A DNA stretch of 64,000 nt from Stieleria magnilauensis. GTDB lineage: Bacteria; Planctomycetota; Planctomycetia; Pirellulales; Pirellulaceae. Below, in pieces: positions 26,349 to 33,994 of this stretch (positions within the stretch are counted from its first letter, which is position 1; every line of letters begins with the position of its first letter). The notes under the pieces were generated by a model. That model was not told the DNA's origin and did not search any database. It worked only from the letters and a program-made list of their open reading frames with translations. Position numbers and translations under genes: made by a program. The stretch is taken from NCBI GenBank assembly GCA_007753675.1, contig CP036432.1, positions 1,586,394 to 1,650,393 on the forward strand, given 5' to 3'.

Positions 26349-27416
26349 TTATTCACCCCCAGGCCCTTTCTCGGTATCCGACGCATCCGCTTCGCCGTAC
26401 AGCTTTGCCAGCTCCAAGAGAATGGGAAGCGCCTCGTTGCGAAGCTGTTCTGGATCAACATCGCTGAGCCGGTCGCGGAGATCACGGAGTTTCGATTCCA
26501 GCTCGTCGCGCAAGGCAAGCTGTTCGTCGGTCAGCCTAACGCCGCCATCGCTGATCGGAATACTGAACCGGCTCGCCAATTCCCCGTCGACGTTGGCACC
26601 GCCCTTCGACGTGGCTTTGCCCAGCACCAGCGCCGCCGACGATCCCTTTCGGTCATCGTTGTCGTCCAGCAATGCGTGCTCGGTCGCCAAGCGGCCTTGT
26701 TCTTTGTAAAACCGATCCACATCGACCGCGGCCTTCAAAAACGCTTCGCGAACACTCACCGAATCATCGTGATCCAAATCGGCGTCCGCGGCACTGAAGG
26801 CGGCGGCAAAGTATTCGCCGAACCGGGCAAAGTTCTGTTCCGATCCGCTCTTGGTGGCCGTCACGATGACACGATTGCGGCTCGACAACCGGTTCACGAA
26901 CGGACCGCTGGACGAGGTGCAGTTGGCGATCACGAGCGGCCGCCCGATCGGATCGAGCCAGGTGTTGAGTTCTTTCGCGTTCACATCAGGGCCGACCAAA
27001 TTGAAGTCGGCCGAGGCACCGTCCCACGTTCCGTGACCGATCAAGATCAACCAGAGCGGCCGGACGCTGTCAGCCGACGCGGACCGCTTTAACGCGGCTT
27101 GAAGTTGGTCGCGGTCGGGAGTTTCGCGGTCATCTCCCGCCGGCCCGATTAGTTGCATCGTGAGCCCGGCCCGCTGACAGGTCGCTTTCCACGTCTCGGA
27201 CCACTGCCCGAACGCCTCGCCGAACTCGTCGGTCCCTGGTGCACCGACGACGACAATCACGTCGACCGGTTTCGCCGCGTCGTCGGCCCGGGCGACCGCC
27301 CCCACCACAACCAACAGCAACCAAAGTGGCGTAAGCTTCCAGCTTGCGATCCCCGGCCAAGGATTGGCCGCATGGCAAGCTGGAAGCGTACCCCACTGTT
27401 TTGAAACGATGCTCAT
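26349..27416 (-). CDS. Secreted caspase-fold (clan CD, C13-like) protein
   Basis: 355 aa from ATG 27416, whose ATGA overlaps the stop of the upstream VWA gene. The N terminus is an unusual signal peptide: residues 7-30 are coded by a family B repeat, followed by the hydrophobic core LWLLLVVVGAVARA. The mature part begins DVIVVVGAPGTDEFGEAF and shows a His/Cys dyad of clan CD: LILIGHGTWDG (His) and VIANCTSSSGPFVNRL (Cys), with VIVTATKSGSEQNFARFGEYF after it, like legumain/C13 and gingipain-type folds. The C-terminal 70 residues are a charged coiled-coil-like helix (ELESKLRDLRDRLSDV). It is the last gene of the left operon, and the close coupling suggests it acts on, or with, the VWA proteins. 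Activity and cleavage specificity are not proven. Confidence 0.75.
   Translation of the reverse strand: MSIVSKQWGTLPACHAANPWPGIASWKLTPLWLLLVVVGAVARADDAAKPVDVIVVVGAPGTDEFGEAFGQWSETWKATCQRAGLTMQLIGPAGDDRETPDRDQLQAALKRSASADSVRPLWLILIGHGTWDGASADFNLVGPDVNAKELNTWLDPIGRPLVIANCTSSSGPFVNRLSSRNRVIVTATKSGSEQNFARFGEYFAAAFSAADADLDHDDSVSVREAFLKAAVDVDRFYKEQGRLATEHALLDDNDDRKGSSAALVLGKATSKGGANVDGELASRFSIPISDGGVRLTDEQLALRDELESKLRDLRDRLSDVDPEQLRNEALPILLELAKLYGEADASDTEKGPGGE
27329..27396. repeat. Family B repeat inside the signal peptide of the caspase-fold gene
   Basis: A pair of oppositely oriented copies: GGCGTAAGCTTCCAGCTTGC near 27329-27350 and GCAAGCTGGAAGCGTACCCC near 27375-27396, in one long palindrome. 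It lies wholly in coding sequence, in frame, and adds about 23 residues before the signal peptide's hydrophobic core. Confidence 0.8.
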
Positions 27417-29812
27417 GCGAGGCCTCTCCATCGACGCAGTCCCCATTCTCCGCACAGACAGCCGAGCGCCAACGCGATCACCCACCCGCGGTGCCAAAGC
27501 GGGAACACCCAGGTTTCCATCACGGGGACTTTCTCGGACTTCAGCCGCCGTGACAATAGATTCAAATCTTTTTCCGCGATGACGTCGCCACCACTTTGCT
27601 CGGCAATCCGCTGCAACAACGCTTGGTTGACAGCCAGCGTGTCGAATTCCCGCCCGGCGATTTGACGGGTCCAACCGACTGTGGGCGTGCCGACCAGCTC
27701 ACCGTCTTCGGCGCGAACTTCCGCGGTCGCCGTGTACTGTCCGGGTTGGTCGTCATAGTAAGCCACCGAATACGCCCCCGGGATTTCTCCGATCGGTTTG
27801 GCGTCCAACGTCAGCGCGTCGCCTCCGGGGCGAATCACGTTGACGGTGATCGTGGGGTTTTCCAACGGTAAAAATGCCTCGTCGCGGGCATCGACACGAA
27901 GCACCATCGAGTCGTCGTTGTCTGGTCCGGGCGCGACCGACAATTCGGCGCGACGCGGAACGTCACCGACCAGCCATCGCGTAATTTGCCGCCAAGCCTG
28001 GGCGGAGTCATCGGGGTTTTGTGGATCGGGTTGCATCGACCATCGCCAGAGGTCCCCAACGGTGACCGCACCAACTTTGCCCCGACCGAACCGTTGGACC
28101 GCGATCGCGGGTTGAGCCTGACCGTCGCTACCGCTGACCGTCGCCAGCTGATAGGCACCGGGTTTCAAGCTGCCGACGACATTGACCGAGTCGAACCGCG
28201 GCATCGTACGCAACCGCTTCGTTTCCGCGTCGGCCGTTTTACGCAGCCGCATCCAAGGTTGCAACATCCCTTCACGGGTCAGCTTCATCGAGTACTCGGC
28301 CGGCAAACCGATATCGGTTCGGCTGACGTAAACCGGTGAAAGGTCGCCCAGGAACGAATCACCAAATGCTCGTCCGCGAAACATCTCTTGGCCGCCCAGC
28401 ATCAACAACCCACCGCCACGTGAGGAAACGAATCGGCGAACCATTTCCAGTTGATCTTGCGAAAAGAACTCCGCTTCGATGTCATCGAGGATCAACGCGT
28501 CAAATCCGAACAGTTCCTCTTCGACCTTGGGGAACCCCGACGCGAGTTCTTCGGTTTCCTTGACACCGATGCGAATCATCACCGGCTCGTCGTACTGCTC
28601 GGCGGTTTCTTCGGCGTCGTCACCGAGTCCTTGAAACAGCGGGTTGGTGCTGGAAACTTCCTTGTCTCGGAAGCTGAACTTGGGCTCCTTGTTGGCCATC
28701 CGAATCAGACCGGTCAACTCAACTTCGGCGTCTTCTGAAATCGCGCGTCGCAGAAACTTAAATTCCCAGTTCGGCCGACCGGCGACGTAGAGCACACGGT
28801 ATGGCCCGCCCTTTCGATCAACCGCGATCAAACGGGTGTTGTTGACCAGCGTGGTTTCCGAGGATGGCGTGTCCATCAATTGGTCCAGCTTGTCGAATGC
28901 CGCTCGATCGGCTTCTCGGAACAAATCGACGCGATAGAACCTCAGTCCGACGTCGGCGGGGCGAAACTGAAACGACACGCTGAATGTCTTTTCGTCCGAC
29001 CGCAGCGGCACCGTTTTCTCTTCAACCACCGATTGCAGCGCGACGTCGGTCAATCTGGCGATGGCTTGCCCGGGGAACGACCCGTCGATCGCGAATTGTA
29101 CCGCCAAGGTAACGGGCGAGATTTCAAAATTGGTCTGCCGCACCGTCGTGCTGGTGATTCGCAAATCATTCAGCCCCGTCGTACGGCTGGGGATCACGGG
29201 ATAAACCGGAAACTTCAGCGCCGGCAATTCCTCGAGTTCCTCCGCGACGCCCGGAACATTGCCGTCGGTCATCAGAAGCACACCGGCGACGGGACGTCCT
29301 TCCAGCCGCCGCGAAAGTTCGCCGAGGTTTTCCACCAACCGGCTGCCCGTCCCTCCGCGACGCAAATCAACGACTTCACTGGCGCTGGACAATCGCTTGT
29401 CGAATCCATAAATCCGCGTTTCGAACAATTGGGCCATCGACGAAAACACCGGCGAATCAGCTGACATGTCGGATTCAATTCGATCACGCCACGATTCGGT
29501 CGACCGCCCGATCTTCAGCTCCATGCTGCCACTGGTATCGACGACGATCGGCAGCAAATTCGCCCGCGGACGCGGACGCTCGCCGCGCTGCATCGGTTGC
29601 AGCAGGCAAACGGCCAGCAGCGCGATCGCAATCAGTTTCAACGTGACGCCCAGCCAGGCCGTCCGTACCCGACGGCCACCGCTGGTCGAATAGTTCCACA
29701 ACACTAGGAACGTCAACACCGTCCCAATGATGATCGCGGGGACCGTCCACTGGGGCGAACCGATGACCAGCTCGGCAAAGACGACAGGAAACGAATCGAA
29801 GACCATGCTCAC
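27413..29812 (-). CDS. VWA-domain membrane protein with GATase-like C-terminal region
   Basis: 799 aa from GTG 29812 (overlapping the previous stop, GTGA); an ATG two codons later with GAGG 5 nt upstream is an equal choice. Two N-terminal helices (VPAIIIGTVLTFLVLW and TLKLIAIALLAVCLL) anchor the protein. The VWA domain follows with an intact MIDAS motif, VVDTSGSM (Asp92, Ser94, Ser96), and VAGVLLMTDGN. Later come beta-sandwich repeats (FEISPVTLAVQFAI) and a segment typical of the glutamine-amidotransferase-like fold (FDALILDDIEAEFFSQDQLEMVRRFVSSRGGGLLMLGG). A last helix (WVFPLWHRGWVIALALGCLC) returns to the membrane. It is paralogous to the right-system VWA gene at 46555, but lacks that gene's extra helices. 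The exported VWA domain probably binds a partner protein through its metal. Confidence 0.85.
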   Translation of the reverse strand: MSMVFDSFPVVFAELVIGSPQWTVPAIIIGTVLTFLVLWNYSTSGGRRVRTAWLGVTLKLIAIALLAVCLLQPMQRGERPRPRANLLPIVVDTSGSMELKIGRSTESWRDRIESDMSADSPVFSSMAQLFETRIYGFDKRLSSASEVVDLRRGGTGSRLVENLGELSRRLEGRPVAGVLLMTDGNVPGVAEELEELPALKFPVYPVIPSRTTGLNDLRITSTTVRQTNFEISPVTLAVQFAIDGSFPGQAIARLTDVALQSVVEEKTVPLRSDEKTFSVSFQFRPADVGLRFYRVDLFREADRAAFDKLDQLMDTPSSETTLVNNTRLIAVDRKGGPYRVLYVAGRPNWEFKFLRRAISEDAEVELTGLIRMANKEPKFSFRDKEVSSTNPLFQGLGDDAEETAEQYDEPVMIRIGVKETEELASGFPKVEEELFGFDALILDDIEAEFFSQDQLEMVRRFVSSRGGGLLMLGGQEMFRGRAFGDSFLGDLSPVYVSRTDIGLPAEYSMKLTREGMLQPWMRLRKTADAETKRLRTMPRFDSVNVVGSLKPGAYQLATVSGSDGQAQPAIAVQRFGRGKVGAVTVGDLWRWSMQPDPQNPDDSAQAWRQITRWLVGDVPRRAELSVAPGPDNDDSMVLRVDARDEAFLPLENPTITVNVIRPGGDALTLDAKPIGEIPGAYSVAYYDDQPGQYTATAEVRAEDGELVGTPTVGWTRQIAGREFDTLAVNQALLQRIAEQSGGDVIAEKDLNLLSRRLKSEKVPVMETWVFPLWHRGWVIALALGCLCGEWGLRRWRGLA

Positions 29813-32800
29813 CTCGGCGACTCCATCGAACCCGTCTCAACATCCGCACTGCCAAGGTTCTCGTAGTAGCGGCGCACGGCATCGGTGAACTGAGCAGGCA
29901 CCGGATCGCGGTCGATCGGAACCAGTTCATTCTTTGAAGCCGTGCGTCGAAGCAATTCGGCGCGGACTTCTTGCTTTAACTCTCGCAGCGGCTCGGCCAC
30001 CAAGTCTTCGACCAGCTCCCACTTCGGAGCCTCGCCGTGTCGTTTCATTTCGGTTCGCATTTGACGGACACGGTCACGGATACTGTTCGCCCGGGCCCGC
30101 AGGTCCGGATCACCGACCATCTCTTCGACGTCCCGCATTTGGTCTGACCAGGCGCGGAAGTCACCGGTCAGAGGACCGATCGGTCCACCGCCCTCGCTGG
30201 GTGATTCGGCGGCAAAACGGCCCCCGGCCGAATCCTGCTGAGATTGTGGCGCATCGGACGACTGCTGCGGTCCGCCACGCAGTCCAGGCTGCTGACGTTG
30301 TCCTTGCTGCTGTCCTTGTTGTTGACCTTGCTGTTGGCCCTGCTGCTGACCTTGCTGCTGACCTTGCTGCTGGCCTTGTTGCTGGCCTTGCTGCTGGCCT
30401 TGCTGCTGTCCTTGCTGCTGGCCTTGCTGCTGGCCTTGCTGCTGTCCTTGCTGCTGTCCTTGCTGCTGTCCTTGCTGCTGGCCTTGTTGCTGGCCTTGTT
30501 GCTGACCTTGCTGCTGACCTTGCTGCTGGCCTTGTTGCTGACCTTGCTGCTGGCCTTGCTGCTGGCCTTGTTGCTGGCCTTGTTGTTGACCTTGCTGCTG
30601 GCCTTGCTGCTGGCCTTGTTGCTGACCTTGCTGCTGACCTTGCTGCTGACCTTGCTGCTGACCTTGCTGCTGACCTTGCTGCTGGCCTTGCTGCTGGCCT
30701 TGTTGCTGGCCTTGTTGCTGGCCTTGTTGTTGACCTTGTTGCTGGCCTTGTTGCTGGTCGCCCGGCGTTTCGGGAGCCTCCCGTTGCAGTTCTTGCTCGA
30801 CGCCTCGGGTGAGTTGTTCGAGCTGTTGGGCGGCGCGTCGCAGCCCTTCGGTGGAATCGCCGAGCACCGCGTCGGCGGCTTCGTCGATGCTTTTTTGCAG
30901 TTGCTCAATTCCCTTGGCAGCTTCCTGCTCAAATTGTTCAGCTTGCGGCATAAAGCCTCGTCGGACCAATTCGGCGGCGTTCTGTAGTTGCTGTTCGGTT
31001 TGAGACCGACGCGCCTGACGGAAACCGTCGTACAGTTTTTCCGCCAGTAACGGCTCGGCTTCGTCGGCTTCCCGCACCGTCTGCTCCATTTTGTCGACCA
31101 GATCGCGGAAACGTTCAGCCTGGTCTTCCAACTGCTTCGGCGCGGCGTCGGTTTGTTCGTCACCGCGGAGCCCTGGAGAGGCCTTTTCCACTTGCTCTCG
31201 CATCGAACGTCCGATTTTCTCTTGTTCGTTTTTCAGCTCGGTCGCTTCCCGCTGCATCTCGCGAACGGTCTCATCAAACGCGCCGGCGGCACGTTGACGG
31301 AACTCCTCTTGCAGCTCATCGAGTTGGCGTTCGGCGCGGCGTCCGGCGGCGAGTGCGGCTGAGGCATCGTTTTCCTCGGTCGCCTTGCTCGCCTGCTGCA
31401 GGTCTTCACGCGACTCTTGCAGTTGGTCGGCTTGCTCGCTCATCCGCTCGCTGTTCTCTGGCGAACGCATGCGAGATTCCAATTCATCGGACATGCGAAG
31501 CAATTCCTGCTGCTGCTCCCGCAACCGTTTCAGCTGTCGGCGAATCTCTTCCGCCTCTTCTTCGTTCTCGGCCTGTTCCAGTGCCGACTGCAGCTTCGCC
31601 AACTCCTCGGTCAGATCTTCGGTGCGTTTGGCCAGCTCGCGAAGCCGGCTGAGAACCTGGCGATCTTCCGCGGCGGCCTGCTGCTCGGCCGTTTGCTGCT
31701 GGGCCTGTTGCTGCGTTTCGTAACGGTTCTCGTCGTCTTCCAGTTCCAATTCATCGAGCTGCTGCTGTCGACTCTGGCCGCCTCCGCCGCCTTGGCTTTG
31801 TTGTTGCTGTCTCTGTTGCCGCGAGACCTCAAACTCACGCGAACGCAACTTCAGCAGATTCGAAAAACTTCGTTGTGCCGACGATCGGGCTTCGGGAAGA
31901 TCCGTGGCGGCAAGGTTTTTCACGGTCTCGTTCATCGCTTCGTATGCCCGCAAACCAATTTCCTTGGATTTTGCGTCGGTTAACTTCTCCGCCATCTCTT
32001 CAAACTGGGCGATCGCCTCGGTTTGGGAGTCACTGATGGTTTGGATGTCTTCCGGCGCTGGTTTGGTGCCGGCCATCTCGAGTCGAATTTGATTCCAAAT
32101 TGCGGTGATGATTTGTTTTTGAAGTTTCGCCAACTCTTCGGCTTGCTGCTGTTGACCGGACGGTTGGCCGGGTTGGGACGGCGGCGGCGACGCGCCTTCA
32201 CGAAAGATCTCTTCGAACGGGCGCACATCGGCAAAGAACAGATCGCTCTCAGTACGACGCGGTTTTCCATCCGGCCCGATGTCTTCAGCCCAAAAATAGT
32301 ATGAAACCAGGTCGTCCGGTTTCGCCTGCAACGATTCAAAATCCAGTGTGTGATCGATGCTCGAATCAACGTTGCGAGCCAGGTTTTCGGCAAGCTCGAC
32401 GGTCACTTCGGGTTCATCTTCGATCCGGTACGTGATCCCCGAATTCGAAATCCCATAGTCGTCACGAACGCTTGCACGCAGCGGCAGTTCTTGCAGCGCC
32501 GAGACGGTCACGTCGCGAGCCTTTTCGAGCTTCAATTTGGGCGGCTTGTTCGGCAGCACCTTGATCGACAATTCAGGCGGATACTTGTTCTCGCGCTCTT
32601 CGTCGTCAATCAATTTCAACAGATAGGTTTCCGATTGATCCGCCGTGACGGTGGCAACATAGGCGGCATAACGCTGCGTCGGATCATCGGTTTTGGGGTC
32701 GACGATCCGGGTCGCGGGCGAACAATCGATTACCTCGCCGCCTTTCGTCGTCAGCGTGCATGAGACGACGGGTTTGTTGAGCAGCAATCGCCACGTCACC

Positions 32801-33780
32801 TGGGTTCCCTGGACCACGCTGACCTTGACGGTGTCTTCGACGGTGCGTGACTTCATCTGCGTGTACTCAGGAAACTCCAGCACGGCGTCGCTACGTCGCA
32901 ACTCGGGAAACTCAAACACGTCGACCGAATACGTTTGGCTGTTCCATCGCGGCGATTCGATTCGATAAGACAGCGGTTGATCGACGCGAGACAGAAAACC
33001 GCCGACGATCGGATCGCTCAAGTTGCGTTTCATCAAGACCTCCGATAACCGGCCATCGACGAACTCCGTGATCAGCGTCGCGGTCTCGGGTGCCGAGACG
33101 CTGAATTCGGCGGTCACGACCAGACTGGTGCCGCGTTCGATCGACACGTCACCGGGCAACACCGTCACGTCCTGTTGCGTTTCTGATTGGGACATCAGCG
33201 AGGTCGACAACAACGACGCGTCGGGATCCTGCCGGAAATCGATCATGGAAACGCCGATCGCAGCGGCCAGCGCACCGGCGCCACACAGTCGCGAGGCCCA
33301 CAACGACAAGGTCGACACCACGGTCTGCCAATCATGGGACCGGAAATGGTCGTGTGTTTCGCCGATCAGATGCTGTCCGAGGGGGCCGGAAGTCTGTTCG
33401 TCATCCAGGTAAGCCGCCGTCAAAAGCCGTTCGCCCAACCCCGGAAACGCGGTTTCGATCTTCGAAACCGTCGCTTGCACGCCCCCGGCCAATCGGCTCG
33501 CCAGAACCCACGACGCAACCACCGCGATCACCAACACCGAAACGATCAACGTCCATGTGGTGGCATCGTCGATTTGCCCGGACAATTGCGCCCCGCGAAA
33601 CATCAACGCGAACAACATCGCGATGATCGCAAACACCGCCAACAACGTCCAAAAGTGTCTTGATCGGACACGTCCGGAAACATGCTTCATCTCACGACGA
33701 ATGCGTTCGAGTTGACGTTCCGCCATGCCGAGTTTGGAATCGAATCGAAGATCGTTTCCGGTGGTGGGGGTGTCGCTCAT
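29809..33780 (-). CDS. Large coiled-coil membrane protein with 38 QQQG repeats (DUF4175-like)
   Basis: 1323 aa. N-terminal helices HFWTLLAVFAIIAMLFALMF, TTWTLIVSVLVIAVVASWVL and LCGAGALAAAIGVSMI bracket a short domain with IETAFPGLGERLLTAAYLDD, a signature shared with the 783-aa protein of the right system. Next is a beta-sandwich region (PPKLKLEKARDVTVSALQEL, SVRDDYGISNSGITYRIED), then several hundred residues of charged, Gln/Glu-rich coiled coil. Residues 1009-1160 are 38 perfect-to-near-perfect QQQG units, followed by a Gly/Arg-rich stretch and a conserved-looking helical C terminus of about 120 residues. Overlaps: GTGA with the next VWA gene. Very likely an exported structural protein; it could span a wide periplasm-like space. 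Catalysis is not suggested by any motif. Confidence 0.75.
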   Translation of the reverse strand: MSDTPTTGNDLRFDSKLGMAERQLERIRREMKHVSGRVRSRHFWTLLAVFAIIAMLFALMFRGAQLSGQIDDATTWTLIVSVLVIAVVASWVLASRLAGGVQATVSKIETAFPGLGERLLTAAYLDDEQTSGPLGQHLIGETHDHFRSHDWQTVVSTLSLWASRLCGAGALAAAIGVSMIDFRQDPDASLLSTSLMSQSETQQDVTVLPGDVSIERGTSLVVTAEFSVSAPETATLITEFVDGRLSEVLMKRNLSDPIVGGFLSRVDQPLSYRIESPRWNSQTYSVDVFEFPELRRSDAVLEFPEYTQMKSRTVEDTVKVSVVQGTQVTWRLLLNKPVVSCTLTTKGGEVIDCSPATRIVDPKTDDPTQRYAAYVATVTADQSETYLLKLIDDEERENKYPPELSIKVLPNKPPKLKLEKARDVTVSALQELPLRASVRDDYGISNSGITYRIEDEPEVTVELAENLARNVDSSIDHTLDFESLQAKPDDLVSYYFWAEDIGPDGKPRRTESDLFFADVRPFEEIFREGASPPPSQPGQPSGQQQQAEELAKLQKQIITAIWNQIRLEMAGTKPAPEDIQTISDSQTEAIAQFEEMAEKLTDAKSKEIGLRAYEAMNETVKNLAATDLPEARSSAQRSFSNLLKLRSREFEVSRQQRQQQQSQGGGGGQSRQQQLDELELEDDENRYETQQQAQQQTAEQQAAAEDRQVLSRLRELAKRTEDLTEELAKLQSALEQAENEEEAEEIRRQLKRLREQQQELLRMSDELESRMRSPENSERMSEQADQLQESREDLQQASKATEENDASAALAAGRRAERQLDELQEEFRQRAAGAFDETVREMQREATELKNEQEKIGRSMREQVEKASPGLRGDEQTDAAPKQLEDQAERFRDLVDKMEQTVREADEAEPLLAEKLYDGFRQARRSQTEQQLQNAAELVRRGFMPQAEQFEQEAAKGIEQLQKSIDEAADAVLGDSTEGLRRAAQQLEQLTRGVEQELQREAPETPGDQQQGQQQGQQQGQQQGQQQGQQQGQQQGQQQGQQQGQQQGQQQGQQQGQQQGQQQGQQQGQQQGQQQGQQQGQQQGQQQGQQQGQQQGQQQGQQQGQQQGQQQGQQQGQQQGQQQGQQQGQQQGQQQGQQQGQQQGQQQGQQQGQQQGQQQGQRQQPGLRGGPQQSSDAPQSQQDSAGGRFAAESPSEGGGPIGPLTGDFRAWSDQMRDVEEMVGDPDLRARANSIRDRVRQMRTEMKRHGEAPKWELVEDLVAEPLRELKQEVRAELLRRTASKNELVPIDRDPVPAQFTDAVRRYYENLGSADVETGSMESPR
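30301..30756 (-). repeat. Coding repeat: 38 x 12-bp (QQQG)
   Basis: Thirty-eight 12-bp units encode QQQG in the 1323-aa protein. Codons alternate between CAG and CAA and between GGC, GGA and GGT, so the DNA has many different sub-repeats and is prone to unequal recombination. In most copies the triplet order CAGCAGCAA recurs. Repeat number probably varies between strains. Confidence 0.95.
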
Positions 33781-33856
33781 CGTTTCGTCACCTGGGACGG
33801 AGTTCGCGGTTTTGGAGAAGAAATGATGTCTGAAACGAATCGCACGGGCATCAGCA

Positions 33857-33936
33857 ACCGTTGGTGTCTAGCCTTTAGGCGACTTGCGGTCGCTGCGTCA
33901 CAGCGACCGTGGGCGGCTAAAGCCTGCACACCAACA
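33857..33936. repeat. Family C palindromic repeat inside the left operon
   Basis: A single element: TTGGTGTCTAGCCTTTAGGCG, an inner hairpin (GCGGTCGCTGC / CACAGCGACCGT), then GCGGCTAAAGCCTGCACACC. It lies in the 214-bp gap between the BatA-VWA gene and the 1323-aa gene, the largest gap in the left operon, so it could weaken or split the transcript there. Six tandem copies exist at 54711-55200. Confidence 0.85.
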
Positions 33937-33994
33937 CTCGAGCCGATGCGATCGGCGTTTGAAACCTTTTGCCACATTGTTGCTGGATGAAACA

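Noticed and set aside
26192..26467. Small frames made of repeated GTRRLVHYP peptides
   Set aside because: They are translations of the family A array, not genes.
30244..30987. Leu-rich 247-aa frame (LLLTLLLA repeats) opposite the QQQG tract
   Set aside because: It is the complement of a Gln/Gly repeat; the apparent membrane protein is an artefact of CTG/TTG codons.
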